Positions 37,621 to 45,883 of a stretch of DNA of 64,000 bases are shown piece after piece. Within the stretch, counting starts at the first letter, position 1, and every line of letters begins with the position of its first letter. The notes below the pieces were generated by a model. It was given only the letters and a program-made list of their open reading frames with translations. It did no database searches and was not told the origin of the DNA. The position numbers and the translations under genes are program-made. This DNA comes from Hwangdonia lutea (GTDB lineage: Bacteria > Bacteroidota > Bacteroidia > Flavobacteriales > Flavobacteriaceae). The DNA is taken from contig NZ_CP136521.1 in NCBI RefSeq assembly GCF_032814565.1, positions 1,274,501-1,338,500 on the forward strand. The letters run 5' to 3'.

Positions 37621-38589
37621 TCACTTCTTAAAAACAGCATACACCGGAAAGTGGTCGCTATAACCACCTTGATACCGTTTGCCAATATAGGTTCTAAAAG
37701 GCGAGCCTTTAAACTTGCCATTAAAAAGCTTTAAAAAATCTTCATCAAAAATATTGGCGGTGTAATATTCGAAAAGTTTATCGGAGGTTTTAAAAAAATT
37801 GGTCGATATTAAAACTTGGTCAAATAAGTTCCATTGCCTACCATGGTAAGAGCTTCCTCGGCTGTACGAGCGCAATGTTTCCATAGGGTTAAACAAATTA
37901 AAATTGTTTACCAATTGCTTTATGCTTTGGCTATGCGGATCGTCATTAAAATCGCCAATAACAATAATTTTCGCATCTTCATTTTCTAATCGCAACGCCG
38001 TAATGATGTCGCCCACTTTAGCCGAAGACGCCATGCGCTTAAATTCGGTTTCTTTTTCGCCCTCGCGTCTGGACGACCAATGGTTCACGATAACATGTAC
38101 AAGCTCGCCATCGAGCAAACCAGACACCAACAATATATCTCTAGTATAATCAGGAAAACCATTGGCGTTGGTTAATTGTATTGTAAACGGCTCAGAATGG
38201 GTCACTTTAAAAGCTGTGGCATCGTAAAGTAAAGCCACATCTATCCCGCGTTCATCCAAAGAATTGTAATGCACGTACTTATAATTGCAGTTTTCTAAAT
38301 GTTTCGAAGCTATTAAATCTTCAATAACCTTAGCATTTTCAACTTCGCATAATCCCACAATAGCGGGTTGCTTTCCCGTTTCCCTGCGCCCAATATTCGA
38401 AATGGCAAACCCTAGTTTTCTAAGCTTGTTTTTGTAGCGTTTTGGTGTCCATTTTTTAACCGATGTTGGTAAAAAATCGTTATCATTGGTATGCTTATCT
38501 TCCTTTAAATCGAATAAATTTTCAAGATTATAGAATGCAACGGTTTGCATTTCGTCTCTAATCGGAAGGTCTTCAAAAGTGTCTAACAT
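37621..38589 (-). CDS. Endonuclease/exonuclease/phosphatase-family protein, no signal peptide
   Basis: 322 residues, paralogous to the secreted EEP protein at 30885: shared motifs QTVAFYNLENLFDL, IVGLCEVENAKV, VHVIVNHWSSRREGEKETE, IVIGDFNDDPHS and GGYSDHFPVYAVF, so all metal and catalytic residues are present. Unlike the paralogue it starts MLDTFEDLPIRDEMQ with no signal sequence, so it is probably cytoplasmic; it could process imported oligonucleotides. ATG at 38589 lies 4 bases after a TATTTTTG element, so the mRNA may be leaderless. Divergent from hflX. Confidence 0.88.
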   Translation of the reverse strand: MLDTFEDLPIRDEMQTVAFYNLENLFDLKEDKHTNDNDFLPTSVKKWTPKRYKNKLRKLGFAISNIGRRETGKQPAIVGLCEVENAKVIEDLIASKHLENCNYKYVHYNSLDERGIDVALLYDATAFKVTHSEPFTIQLTNANGFPDYTRDILLVSGLLDGELVHVIVNHWSSRREGEKETEFKRMASSAKVGDIITALRLENEDAKIIVIGDFNDDPHSQSIKQLVNNFNLFNPMETLRSYSRGSSYHGRQWNLFDQVLISTNFFKTSDKLFEYYTANIFDEDFLKLFNGKFKGSPFRTYIGKRYQGGYSDHFPVYAVFKK

Positions 38590-38593
38590 ACAT

Positions 38594-38601
38594 CAAAAAT
38601 A
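38594..38601 (-). promoter_or_regulatory. -7 element (TATTTTTG) for the cytoplasmic EEP gene
   Basis: Minus-strand TAnnTTTG ending 4 bases before the ATG at 38589; forms a divergent pair with the hflX element only 27 bases away. Confidence 0.55.
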
Positions 38602-38627
38602 GAAAAAATAAAATGCTTGTAATTACG

Positions 38628-38636
38628 TAACTTTGC
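38628..38636 (+). promoter_or_regulatory. -7 element (TAACTTTGC) for hflX
   Basis: Exact TAnnTTTG plus C, with the G 4 bases before the ATG at 38640; predicts a leaderless or nearly leaderless hflX mRNA. Confidence 0.65.
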
Positions 38637-38639
38637 AAT

Positions 38640-39854
38640 ATGATAGAAGAGAAAGACCTTAACTTAGAACGTGCCGTTTTAATTGGCATCGTTACTAAAG
38701 ATCAAGATGAAGAAAAATCTAAAGAATATTTAGACGAACTTGAGTTTTTAACCTTTACCGCTGGTGGCGATGTAATAAAACGCTTCACCCAAAAATTGGA
38801 TATGCCAAATCCAAAGACTTTTATTGGTAGTGGTAAAATGGAAAAAGTGCGTGAATTTATTGAAGAAAATGATATTGGTACGGCTATTTTTGATGATGAA
38901 TTATCGGCAACACAAGAACGAAACATTAGTAAAATATTAAATGTAAAGGTATTGGACCGAACCAATTTAATACTGGATATTTTTGCACAGCGCGCCAAAA
39001 CCAGTTATGCCAGAACCCAAGTAGAATTGGCCCAATGCGAATATTTACTACCGCGTTTAAGAGGTATGTGGACGCACCTTGAGCGTCAAAAAGGAGGTAT
39101 TGGTATGCGCGGACCTGGTGAAACCGAAATAGAAACCGACAGACGTATAGTGCGCGATAAAATTGCCTTACTTAAAGCACGCATAAAAACCATCGATAAA
39201 CAAATGGCGGTACAGCGTGGTAACCGGGGAAAAATGGTGAGAGTGGCGTTAGTGGGTTACACCAATGTTGGTAAATCCACACTTATGAACGTGATAAGCA
39301 AAAGCGACGTATTTGCCGAAAACAAACTGTTTGCAACGCTAGATACCACGGTTAGAAAAGTGGTGATTCAAAATCTACCTTTTTTATTAACCGATACAGT
39401 TGGGTTTATCAGAAAGTTGCCAACACAACTGGTTGATAGTTTTAAAAGTACTTTGGATGAAGTTAGGGAAGCCGATTTATTATTACACGTAGTAGATATC
39501 TCGCATCCTAATTTTGAAGAACACATTGAATCGGTAAATAAAATTTTAGGCGAAATAGATAGCAGCGATAAACCCATTATTAAGGTATTTAATAAAATTG
39601 ATGCTTATAAACCTGAGCCTTTTGATCCTACTGATTTGGAAACCGAGCGCAGCTCTGAGCACTACTCGTTGGAAGAATGGAAAAAAACCTGGATGAACAA
39701 ATTGGGCGACAATGCCCTATTTATTTCGGCATTAAACAAAGAAAATTTAGAAGACTTTAAAAAACGCGTTTACGATGAAGTTCGCGATATTCACGTAACA
39801 CGGTTTCCTTACAATCATTTTCTGTATCCTGATTATGACGATTTAGAGCAATAA
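38640..39854 (+). CDS. hflX: Ribosome-associated GTPase HflX
   Basis: 404 residues. Splits stalled or hibernating 70S ribosomes. N-terminal HflX domain with ERAVLIGIV, NPKTFIGSGKMEKVREFI, DRTNLILDIFAQRAKTSYARTQVELAQ and the GMRGPGETEIETDRR glycine-rich motif; then the G domain with G1 GYTNVGKST, G3 DTVGFIRKLP, and G4 NKID. Length normal. ATG immediately follows a -7 element, and the first 12 bases of the coding region (ATGATAGAAGA...) are shared with thiL. Followed 15 bases later by the penicillin-binding protein gene. Confidence 0.95.
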   Translation: MIEEKDLNLERAVLIGIVTKDQDEEKSKEYLDELEFLTFTAGGDVIKRFTQKLDMPNPKTFIGSGKMEKVREFIEENDIGTAIFDDELSATQERNISKILNVKVLDRTNLILDIFAQRAKTSYARTQVELAQCEYLLPRLRGMWTHLERQKGGIGMRGPGETEIETDRRIVRDKIALLKARIKTIDKQMAVQRGNRGKMVRVALVGYTNVGKSTLMNVISKSDVFAENKLFATLDTTVRKVVIQNLPFLLTDTVGFIRKLPTQLVDSFKSTLDEVREADLLLHVVDISHPNFEEHIESVNKILGEIDSSDKPIIKVFNKIDAYKPEPFDPTDLETERSSEHYSLEEWKKTWMNKLGDNALFISALNKENLEDFKKRVYDEVRDIHVTRFPYNHFLYPDYDDLEQ

Positions 39855-39869
39855 CACGACTGTTTTAAA

Positions 39870-42125
39870 ATGAATCGGATAAAATTAGCATTAAAAAACA
39901 AATGGGTAAGGTGGTTTTTAGTTGCGGTAGTTGGTGTTATTCTTTTTTTTACCAGCATTTACATTAGTGTTTTTTTAGGTGCTTTCGGAAAGCTTCCCAC
40001 AGAAAAAGAGCTAAGTTCCATCAAACAAGCTGAAGCTACACAAGTGCTGGACAATGCGGGAAAATTAATAGGCAAATACTACATTTACGATAGGCAGCCT
40101 TTAGATTTTGAAGACTTTCCCCAACATCTAATTGATGCGCTTATTGCAACTGAGGATGTACGGTTTTATGAACACGATGGTATTGACAATGTGAGTTTAA
40201 TGCGGGTGTTTGTTAAAAACATCATCTTTCAAGATAAGTCTGCTGGCGGTGGCAGTACCATTACGTTGCAATTGGCAAAAAATCTTTTTGGACGAAAAAA
40301 CTACATCGCGTTTAGCATGCTAATCAATAAATTTAAAGAATCAATAATTGCTACGCGTATTGAAGCGATTTATTCTAAACAAGATATTCTCACACTTTAC
40401 CTTAATACGGTACCTTTCCCCGATAACACTTATGGTATTGAAAGCGCTGCACGAAAGTTTTTTAATAAACCAGCCTCAAAATTAACTTACTCTGAAGCTG
40501 CCACTTTGGTTGGTACTTTGAAAGCAACCACCTATTTTAATCCACGGCTTCATTTAGAGCGCAGTCAATCACGACGCGATGTTGTGTTTCAGCAAATGCT
40601 TAAATATGAATACATCTCGCAAGACTCTTTAGAGGCTTTTACCAATCAAAATATTGTTTTAAATTATCGGTCTTTTAATCACGATGTAGGGTTAGCACCT
40701 TATTTTCGTGCCCAAGTAAAAAAAGAGTTAACTGCTATTTTAGATACGCTAAAAAAACCAGATGGCAGTGCTTATGATTTATATAAAGATGGCTTAAAAG
40801 TACACACAACATTAGATTCTACCATGCAATCTTTTGCTGAAAAAGCCATGCGCGAACATCTTACGGATTTGCAAAGTGTGCACGAAAAATCTTTTGGAAA
40901 AACAGCACCGTGGAACTCCAATAAAGCCATTATTCAAGCTGCCATTAAAAACTTGCCTAAATATAAGTCCTTACAAAAAGCGGGGTTAACAGAGGCTCAA
41001 ATTCTAGATTCGCTTTCCGTAAAACGAAAAACAGAATTGTTTAATTGGGTGGGCGATACCATTCAAAATATATCGGCTATAGATAGTTTAAAGCATTATT
41101 TAAAATTTTTAAACACAGGAATGCTTTCTATTGCCCCAAAAACCGGTGCTATAAAAGCCTATGTTGGTGGTATTGATTATAGGTTTTTTAAATACGACCA
41201 TGTGTCGCAAAGCGAACGTCAGGTTGGTTCTACCTTTAAACCTTTTGTTTACACTGCCGCCATTGAAAATGGCATGAAACCATGTACCTATTTTTCGTTA
41301 CAAGAAGTCACTTACACTAATTTTGATGATTGGACACCAACCAACTCTGGTGTAAAAGAAGAAGATCCGCACCTCAATTATAATTTAGAAATGGCTTTGA
41401 GCAATTCCGTTAACACCATCGCTGTAAAAGTGTTAAATGAAGTTGGTATTGATAAAGTTGTACAGCAAATAGAAAAATTAGGCATTAGTAAAGCACTTCC
41501 TAAAGAACCTTCGCTGGCTTTGGGCGTAGCGGAAATAAACCTAAAAGCACTTACAGGAGCTTATGCGAGTTATGTAAACAACAGCAAAGGCGTTAAACCT
41601 TATGCGATAACTAAAATTGAAGATAAAGCAGGCCATGTTATTGCTGAATTTAAACCCGAAATTTTAGAAGAACCAGCTTATAGCAATTATACAAGGCAGG
41701 TGATGCTACAAATAATGAAATCTACGGTTAATAGCGGAACAGCCTCTAGATTACGATCAACCTATAATTTAAAAAATAATATGGCCGGAAAAACAGGTAC
41801 CACACAAAACAATAAAGATGGCTGGTTTGTCGGTATTACTCCTAATTTAGTAACCGTTACTTGGGTTGGGAACGATAACCATAGCATTGGATTCAAATCT
41901 ACAAGCCTTGGGCAAGGTGCAAATTCCGCATTACCTATTTTTGCTAAATTTTATCAGAAATTAAATGCCGATACGCATTTTAATAATATCACGAAAAGCA
42001 ATTTTGAAACACCTTCACAAGAGGTTATTGGTGATTTAGACTGTAATCCGGAAAAACGAGATGGGTTTTTTAAAAGGCTTTTTGGAAGAAAACATAAAAA
42101 GAAGAAGTTTAAAGGTGATGAATAA
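39870..42125 (+). CDS. Class A penicillin-binding protein 1A
   Basis: Bifunctional peptidoglycan synthase of 751 residues: short cytoplasmic N terminus, membrane anchor (about 13-37), GT51 glycosyltransferase (ATEDVRFYEHDGID, GGSTITLQLAKNLFGRK) and C-terminal transpeptidase with SxxK in GSTFKPFVYTAA, SxN in SNSVNTIAVK and KTG in GKTGTTQNNKDGWFVG. It ends in a basic tail (RLFGRKHKKKKFKGDE). Polymerises lipid II and cross-links stems in the periplasm. Starts 15 bases after hflX and probably shares its transcript. Confidence 0.95.
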   Translation: MNRIKLALKNKWVRWFLVAVVGVILFFTSIYISVFLGAFGKLPTEKELSSIKQAEATQVLDNAGKLIGKYYIYDRQPLDFEDFPQHLIDALIATEDVRFYEHDGIDNVSLMRVFVKNIIFQDKSAGGGSTITLQLAKNLFGRKNYIAFSMLINKFKESIIATRIEAIYSKQDILTLYLNTVPFPDNTYGIESAARKFFNKPASKLTYSEAATLVGTLKATTYFNPRLHLERSQSRRDVVFQQMLKYEYISQDSLEAFTNQNIVLNYRSFNHDVGLAPYFRAQVKKELTAILDTLKKPDGSAYDLYKDGLKVHTTLDSTMQSFAEKAMREHLTDLQSVHEKSFGKTAPWNSNKAIIQAAIKNLPKYKSLQKAGLTEAQILDSLSVKRKTELFNWVGDTIQNISAIDSLKHYLKFLNTGMLSIAPKTGAIKAYVGGIDYRFFKYDHVSQSERQVGSTFKPFVYTAAIENGMKPCTYFSLQEVTYTNFDDWTPTNSGVKEEDPHLNYNLEMALSNSVNTIAVKVLNEVGIDKVVQQIEKLGISKALPKEPSLALGVAEINLKALTGAYASYVNNSKGVKPYAITKIEDKAGHVIAEFKPEILEEPAYSNYTRQVMLQIMKSTVNSGTASRLRSTYNLKNNMAGKTGTTQNNKDGWFVGITPNLVTVTWVGNDNHSIGFKSTSLGQGANSALPIFAKFYQKLNADTHFNNITKSNFETPSQEVIGDLDCNPEKRDGFFKRLFGRKHKKKKFKGDE

Positions 42126-42194
42126 AAATCGAACCCAACGCCAATCATTTTTTATATCCGAATTACAATTATGAAGAAATGGAATGATTGCTAT

Positions 42195-43445
42195 TTATCT
42201 AAATTTCATATTCCAAGATAAACCCACATCAAAAATCCACAAATACGAACCTGGGTTAAAACTCATCTCTTGATGCACAATACCACTCCTTATGCCCCAA
42301 GCATTTTTATTGTTCTTCGATGTGAAAAAGTAGCCTAAATTTAATTTTTGGGATTTTAGGTTTATGATATCGTTTTCATTGCCTTCAAATTCAAATCTGT
42401 AAATTTCGGGAGAAAAACCCATGCCCGCATCAACGCTAAAATAGTTATCGGAATTACTTCTATACTTTCTGTAATTAAGCGTTCCGGACATGCTCGCACC
42501 AGAATCGCCAGGGGTAATGTAAGTTCTAAACGACCAATAATCATTGCCTGTGTACCAACCTACAGAACCCGTATAAATGGTTGTAGTTTCCGCGTATTTT
42601 AAAGCTCTCAATCCAAGCGATGCCTCAAAACTTTTTGGTAAGGATTTGTATAGTTCGAATCCGTAGCGAATATCCGGAAACAGTGATGAACCGGATACAC
42701 CAACATTTAAATAAGCGTATAAACCTTTGGTTATTTTTGGGTATAAATCAACTTCAAATTGTACACCGTTTGACGCAAATCTTCTGTTAAAATTAACTTT
42801 ACCATGAATACTACCGTATTTGGTTTGTCTTGAATAATTAAACAGATAATACTGCATGGGGTCGAATACTTCTGAATATATTTCAACCGACGAGCGTAAC
42901 CCTATTGTGTTTAAACTTAATTTATCCATTAAACTGGTTTTAAAAGATTGAGCTTTTTCATGGTTTGGATGTGCTTTTAACAATGCCTCAATGGTTTGCA
43001 ATGCTTCGTTTTGCTCGTTGGTGTCCTCTTGGGCACTCGCTTTTAAGTATAATAATTCTGGGTTGTTAGGAAAATGGGTTAAGGCCTCGTTCGCCATTTT
43101 TAAGGCACTAAAAGGCGACTCGCTGTACAGCTCATTTTTAATGGCCGCTTCCCATGTGCCTAATCGATTAGAGTCTTTTTTTAGAACATATTCAAAAGCT
43201 TCTTTGGCTTTTTTATATTTTCCATCCCAAGAATATGTGCTTCCTAAAAAGTCTCTGATATCGTGATAATCTGGATACTTTGTTAAAATCAACAACAAGG
43301 TGTCCTGTGCTTGCTTTCGTGCATTGTTAAATGCTAGTTCCCGAGCTACTTCAAAAGCTCTGTCGGGGTCACCCTTAAAAACATTTTGCTGGCTAAATGC
43401 GCCAAAACTGATAAGAAATATTACTATATAATAGAGTTTTTTCAT
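42195..43445 (-). CDS. YaiO-family outer-membrane beta-barrel protein with TPR N terminus
   Basis: 416 residues. Signal peptide MKKLYYIVIFLISFGAFS, TPR-like region (about 20-170; DRAFEVARELAFNNARKQAQ, WDGKYKKAKEAFEYVL) and a YaiO-type beta-barrel from about 180 to the C-terminal WNMKFR (SLGLRALKYAETTTIYTGSVGWYTGNDYWSFR). YaiO has no settled function but recurs in exopolysaccharide and phosphonate/sulfatase clusters. Last gene of the minus-strand operon; its TPR segment closely resembles the C-terminal part of the adjacent sulfatase-like protein, suggesting a domain copied between neighbours. Likely forms or gates an outer-membrane exit for the polymer. Confidence 0.9.
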   Translation of the reverse strand: MKKLYYIVIFLISFGAFSQQNVFKGDPDRAFEVARELAFNNARKQAQDTLLLILTKYPDYHDIRDFLGSTYSWDGKYKKAKEAFEYVLKKDSNRLGTWEAAIKNELYSESPFSALKMANEALTHFPNNPELLYLKASAQEDTNEQNEALQTIEALLKAHPNHEKAQSFKTSLMDKLSLNTIGLRSSVEIYSEVFDPMQYYLFNYSRQTKYGSIHGKVNFNRRFASNGVQFEVDLYPKITKGLYAYLNVGVSGSSLFPDIRYGFELYKSLPKSFEASLGLRALKYAETTTIYTGSVGWYTGNDYWSFRTYITPGDSGASMSGTLNYRKYRSNSDNYFSVDAGMGFSPEIYRFEFEGNENDIINLKSQKLNLGYFFTSKNNKNAWGIRSGIVHQEMSFNPGSYLWIFDVGLSWNMKFR

Positions 43446-43460
43446 GATTTGAAACGGCCT

Positions 43461-45881
43461 TTACTGTAAGGTTTTTTTAAACGTTAAATAATCGGTGTTC
43501 TTTGGGTGTTTATTAATAATACTATCCATTAGTTTAATGGCTTGGTTGGTATTTTGGTTTCTTAAATACGCTTGAGCCATTTTAAAACTAAGATCGGGTT
43601 CTTTTATTTTATTTTTTATGGCTTTTTTAAATATCGCTTCAGATTTGTGCTCTTGATTTGACCACCAATACATATCTAAAAGTGCTAAATAGCTATCGTA
43701 ATAAAAAGGAGATCGTTTAACAACATTCAATAATTCGGCTTCGGCTTTTTCGTAATATCCATCCCAAGCTAAAGTTCTGCCTTTTAATGTGCGGGCATCA
43801 GCATGATTAGGGAGCTCGTTTAAAATATAATCGCATAACAATCGTGCCTTTTTACGTTCTTTATTAAAAGCTTTTTCTCTGGCTATTTCAAATGTTTCAT
43901 CTAAAGATAATTTATTCGCCATAGCTTTTATTGAAGCCAATTGCGCTTCAGAAAAATCGATGCGGGATTTCATGTATATATTTAGTGAATCGGGAAAAAT
44001 CTTATTGTGCTGAGTTACATAAGCATTCATTTTTTTAAATGACAATAATGAATCTGACAGCTGATTTCGGAGTAATGCATCGTCGATTTTAGACGTATTA
44101 AAGTTCTCTTTTATTTTGTACAATTCACCATCGGAATACAGATAATCTTTATACATATAATCGTTAATGCTTCCTTTGTAACGCATTAACGGTATTTTAT
44201 GAATGTTTCTAAATTGCCTTGCCGTATCCAAGCCTTCGCCCATCCAAGCGGTTTCTTCTAAATTATTAAAGTTGTAATTTTTTGCTAAAAAGGATAGTAT
44301 ACTTGGTGCAACATCCCAGTGTGAAGACACGGATTTAAACCTTTCGGCTTTCTTTAAAAGGGGACTGTAAATGTACAAAGGCACATGATAGCGGCACAGT
44401 TTGTCTTTTTGCGAAATTGGAATCAGTCTGTGGTCGCCGGTAATAATAAAAATAGTATTGTTGTAATCTTTTCGTTTTGCATAGGCCGTCATAAAATCTT
44501 TGATAGACGCATCGGTGTAGTTTAAAGTCGCGTAAATATCTTTATGTTTTAAAACCTCTTCTTTTGATATTTTAAGGTTTTTATTAGCGTTTAAAATACT
44601 GTCAACCTTTAGCTCGTAAAGCTCTTTATTTGGGAACTTAAAAGGCTCGTGATTAGAAAGCGTCATGATTATATCTAATCGTGGTTGCTTTTTATCATCC
44701 AAAGAAGCCAAGGTTTTCTTGAATATTTCGGCATCTGGATAGCCCCATGAAAAGCCACCCGAATTAGCTTCGGTTTTTATGTATTCTTGCTCGTATTTAC
44801 TCTCGTCAACAATGTTATCAATCTCGTTATATTCAAGAAAATTAATTTTTTTATCAAAACCAGACCGATCCCCAGAGAAATAAGAAGTCGTATATCCATT
44901 CGCCTTTAAAATACTAATTAACGAAATATGTGATGGCGTTTGGGGCACTTCCATAAAACCTGTTTCTCCAAAAGGCAACGACCCTAACAACGAAGGGAGA
45001 ACACCAAAAGTTCTACCTGTGGTGCTTACAAAATGATCCCAGTACAAAGATTTTGAAATTAATCCGTCTAAATATGGCGTAAAGCCGCCGTAGGTTCTGT
45101 TGCCAACAAACTCGGTGCCCAAACCTTCTACAATTAAAACCACAATATTGGGTTTCTCCTCCTTCAAGTTGAAAAATGGTGACAACACATCTTTAGACGT
45201 GTGAAAGGGTTTTAATAAAGGATAATCGTTCCGGTTAAAAGCCGTGGTGCTGAGATTGATTTTATCTTTTTGATATTTAATGATATCGGCAGTTAAATAC
45301 GCTATTTTATTTCGATTTTTTTTATTGGAAGTATTACTGTAAGATACTAACATGGCACTGCCAAAAAGCACGATAAGTATTATGCCTCCGCCGGTTAACT
45401 TTCGTTTACTGACATGTTTTTCGATTAATTTGAATAACAAAATCAGCAATATGGGAAATAAAACATACGGTATAAAATAGGTAATAGAAAAAGACTCTGA
45501 GGCTGAAACGGTATTAAAAATATCATCAAAAGAATAGCCTAAAAGATCGGCGCCTAAATTTAAAAGTGTAGTAAGGCTGTATTTTACAAGCGAAAATTGT
45601 ACAATTATTATGAATACAAACAGGGCTTTAATAATTTTAAGCGCATATTTTTTTGACAAATAATGAAGTAATAGATATACCGGAAATAATAAGATGCCAA
45701 CAATTAAAGCAGCCCAAAAATCATTAATAAACTTAAAAAAAATAGTGTTAAGTAATGTGTCGTGGGAAGTGGTTTTTAAAGACAAGGCTTCAAAAAGACT
45801 GATAAACCAGAACACTCCAATTAAAGCTAAGGTTGCACATGCGTACCTATAAACATCCTTATTTTTAAAGTTAAATTTCAT
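43461..45881 (-). CDS. Membrane sulfatase/LtaS-like phosphotransferase with TPR tail
   Basis: 806 residues in three parts: five N-terminal membrane helices (about 10-30, 48-72, 85-105, 130-150, 165-180), an alkaline phosphatase/sulfatase-superfamily periplasmic domain (PNIVVLIVEGLGTEFVG, TTGRTFGVLPSLLGSLPFGE with the probable Thr nucleophile, ITGDHRLIPIS, YHVPLYIYSP) and a C-terminal TPR part from about 655. The lack of the sulfatase CxPxR motif and the Thr site point to the phosphoethanolamine/phosphoglycerol transferase (LtaS/EptA-like) branch. Probably decorates a surface polysaccharide made by the neighbouring glycosyltransferase, two bases away. Confidence 0.88.
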   Translation of the reverse strand: MKFNFKNKDVYRYACATLALIGVFWFISLFEALSLKTTSHDTLLNTIFFKFINDFWAALIVGILLFPVYLLLHYLSKKYALKIIKALFVFIIIVQFSLVKYSLTTLLNLGADLLGYSFDDIFNTVSASESFSITYFIPYVLFPILLILLFKLIEKHVSKRKLTGGGIILIVLFGSAMLVSYSNTSNKKNRNKIAYLTADIIKYQKDKINLSTTAFNRNDYPLLKPFHTSKDVLSPFFNLKEEKPNIVVLIVEGLGTEFVGNRTYGGFTPYLDGLISKSLYWDHFVSTTGRTFGVLPSLLGSLPFGETGFMEVPQTPSHISLISILKANGYTTSYFSGDRSGFDKKINFLEYNEIDNIVDESKYEQEYIKTEANSGGFSWGYPDAEIFKKTLASLDDKKQPRLDIIMTLSNHEPFKFPNKELYELKVDSILNANKNLKISKEEVLKHKDIYATLNYTDASIKDFMTAYAKRKDYNNTIFIITGDHRLIPISQKDKLCRYHVPLYIYSPLLKKAERFKSVSSHWDVAPSILSFLAKNYNFNNLEETAWMGEGLDTARQFRNIHKIPLMRYKGSINDYMYKDYLYSDGELYKIKENFNTSKIDDALLRNQLSDSLLSFKKMNAYVTQHNKIFPDSLNIYMKSRIDFSEAQLASIKAMANKLSLDETFEIAREKAFNKERKKARLLCDYILNELPNHADARTLKGRTLAWDGYYEKAEAELLNVVKRSPFYYDSYLALLDMYWWSNQEHKSEAIFKKAIKNKIKEPDLSFKMAQAYLRNQNTNQAIKLMDSIINKHPKNTDYLTFKKTLQ

Positions 45882-45883
45882 AT

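Noticed and set aside
43461-45881. True sulfatase in a polysaccharide utilisation locus
   Set aside because: No CxPxR sulfatase motif, five membrane helices, no SusC/SusD or glycoside hydrolases nearby; the LtaS/EptA-like branch fits better.
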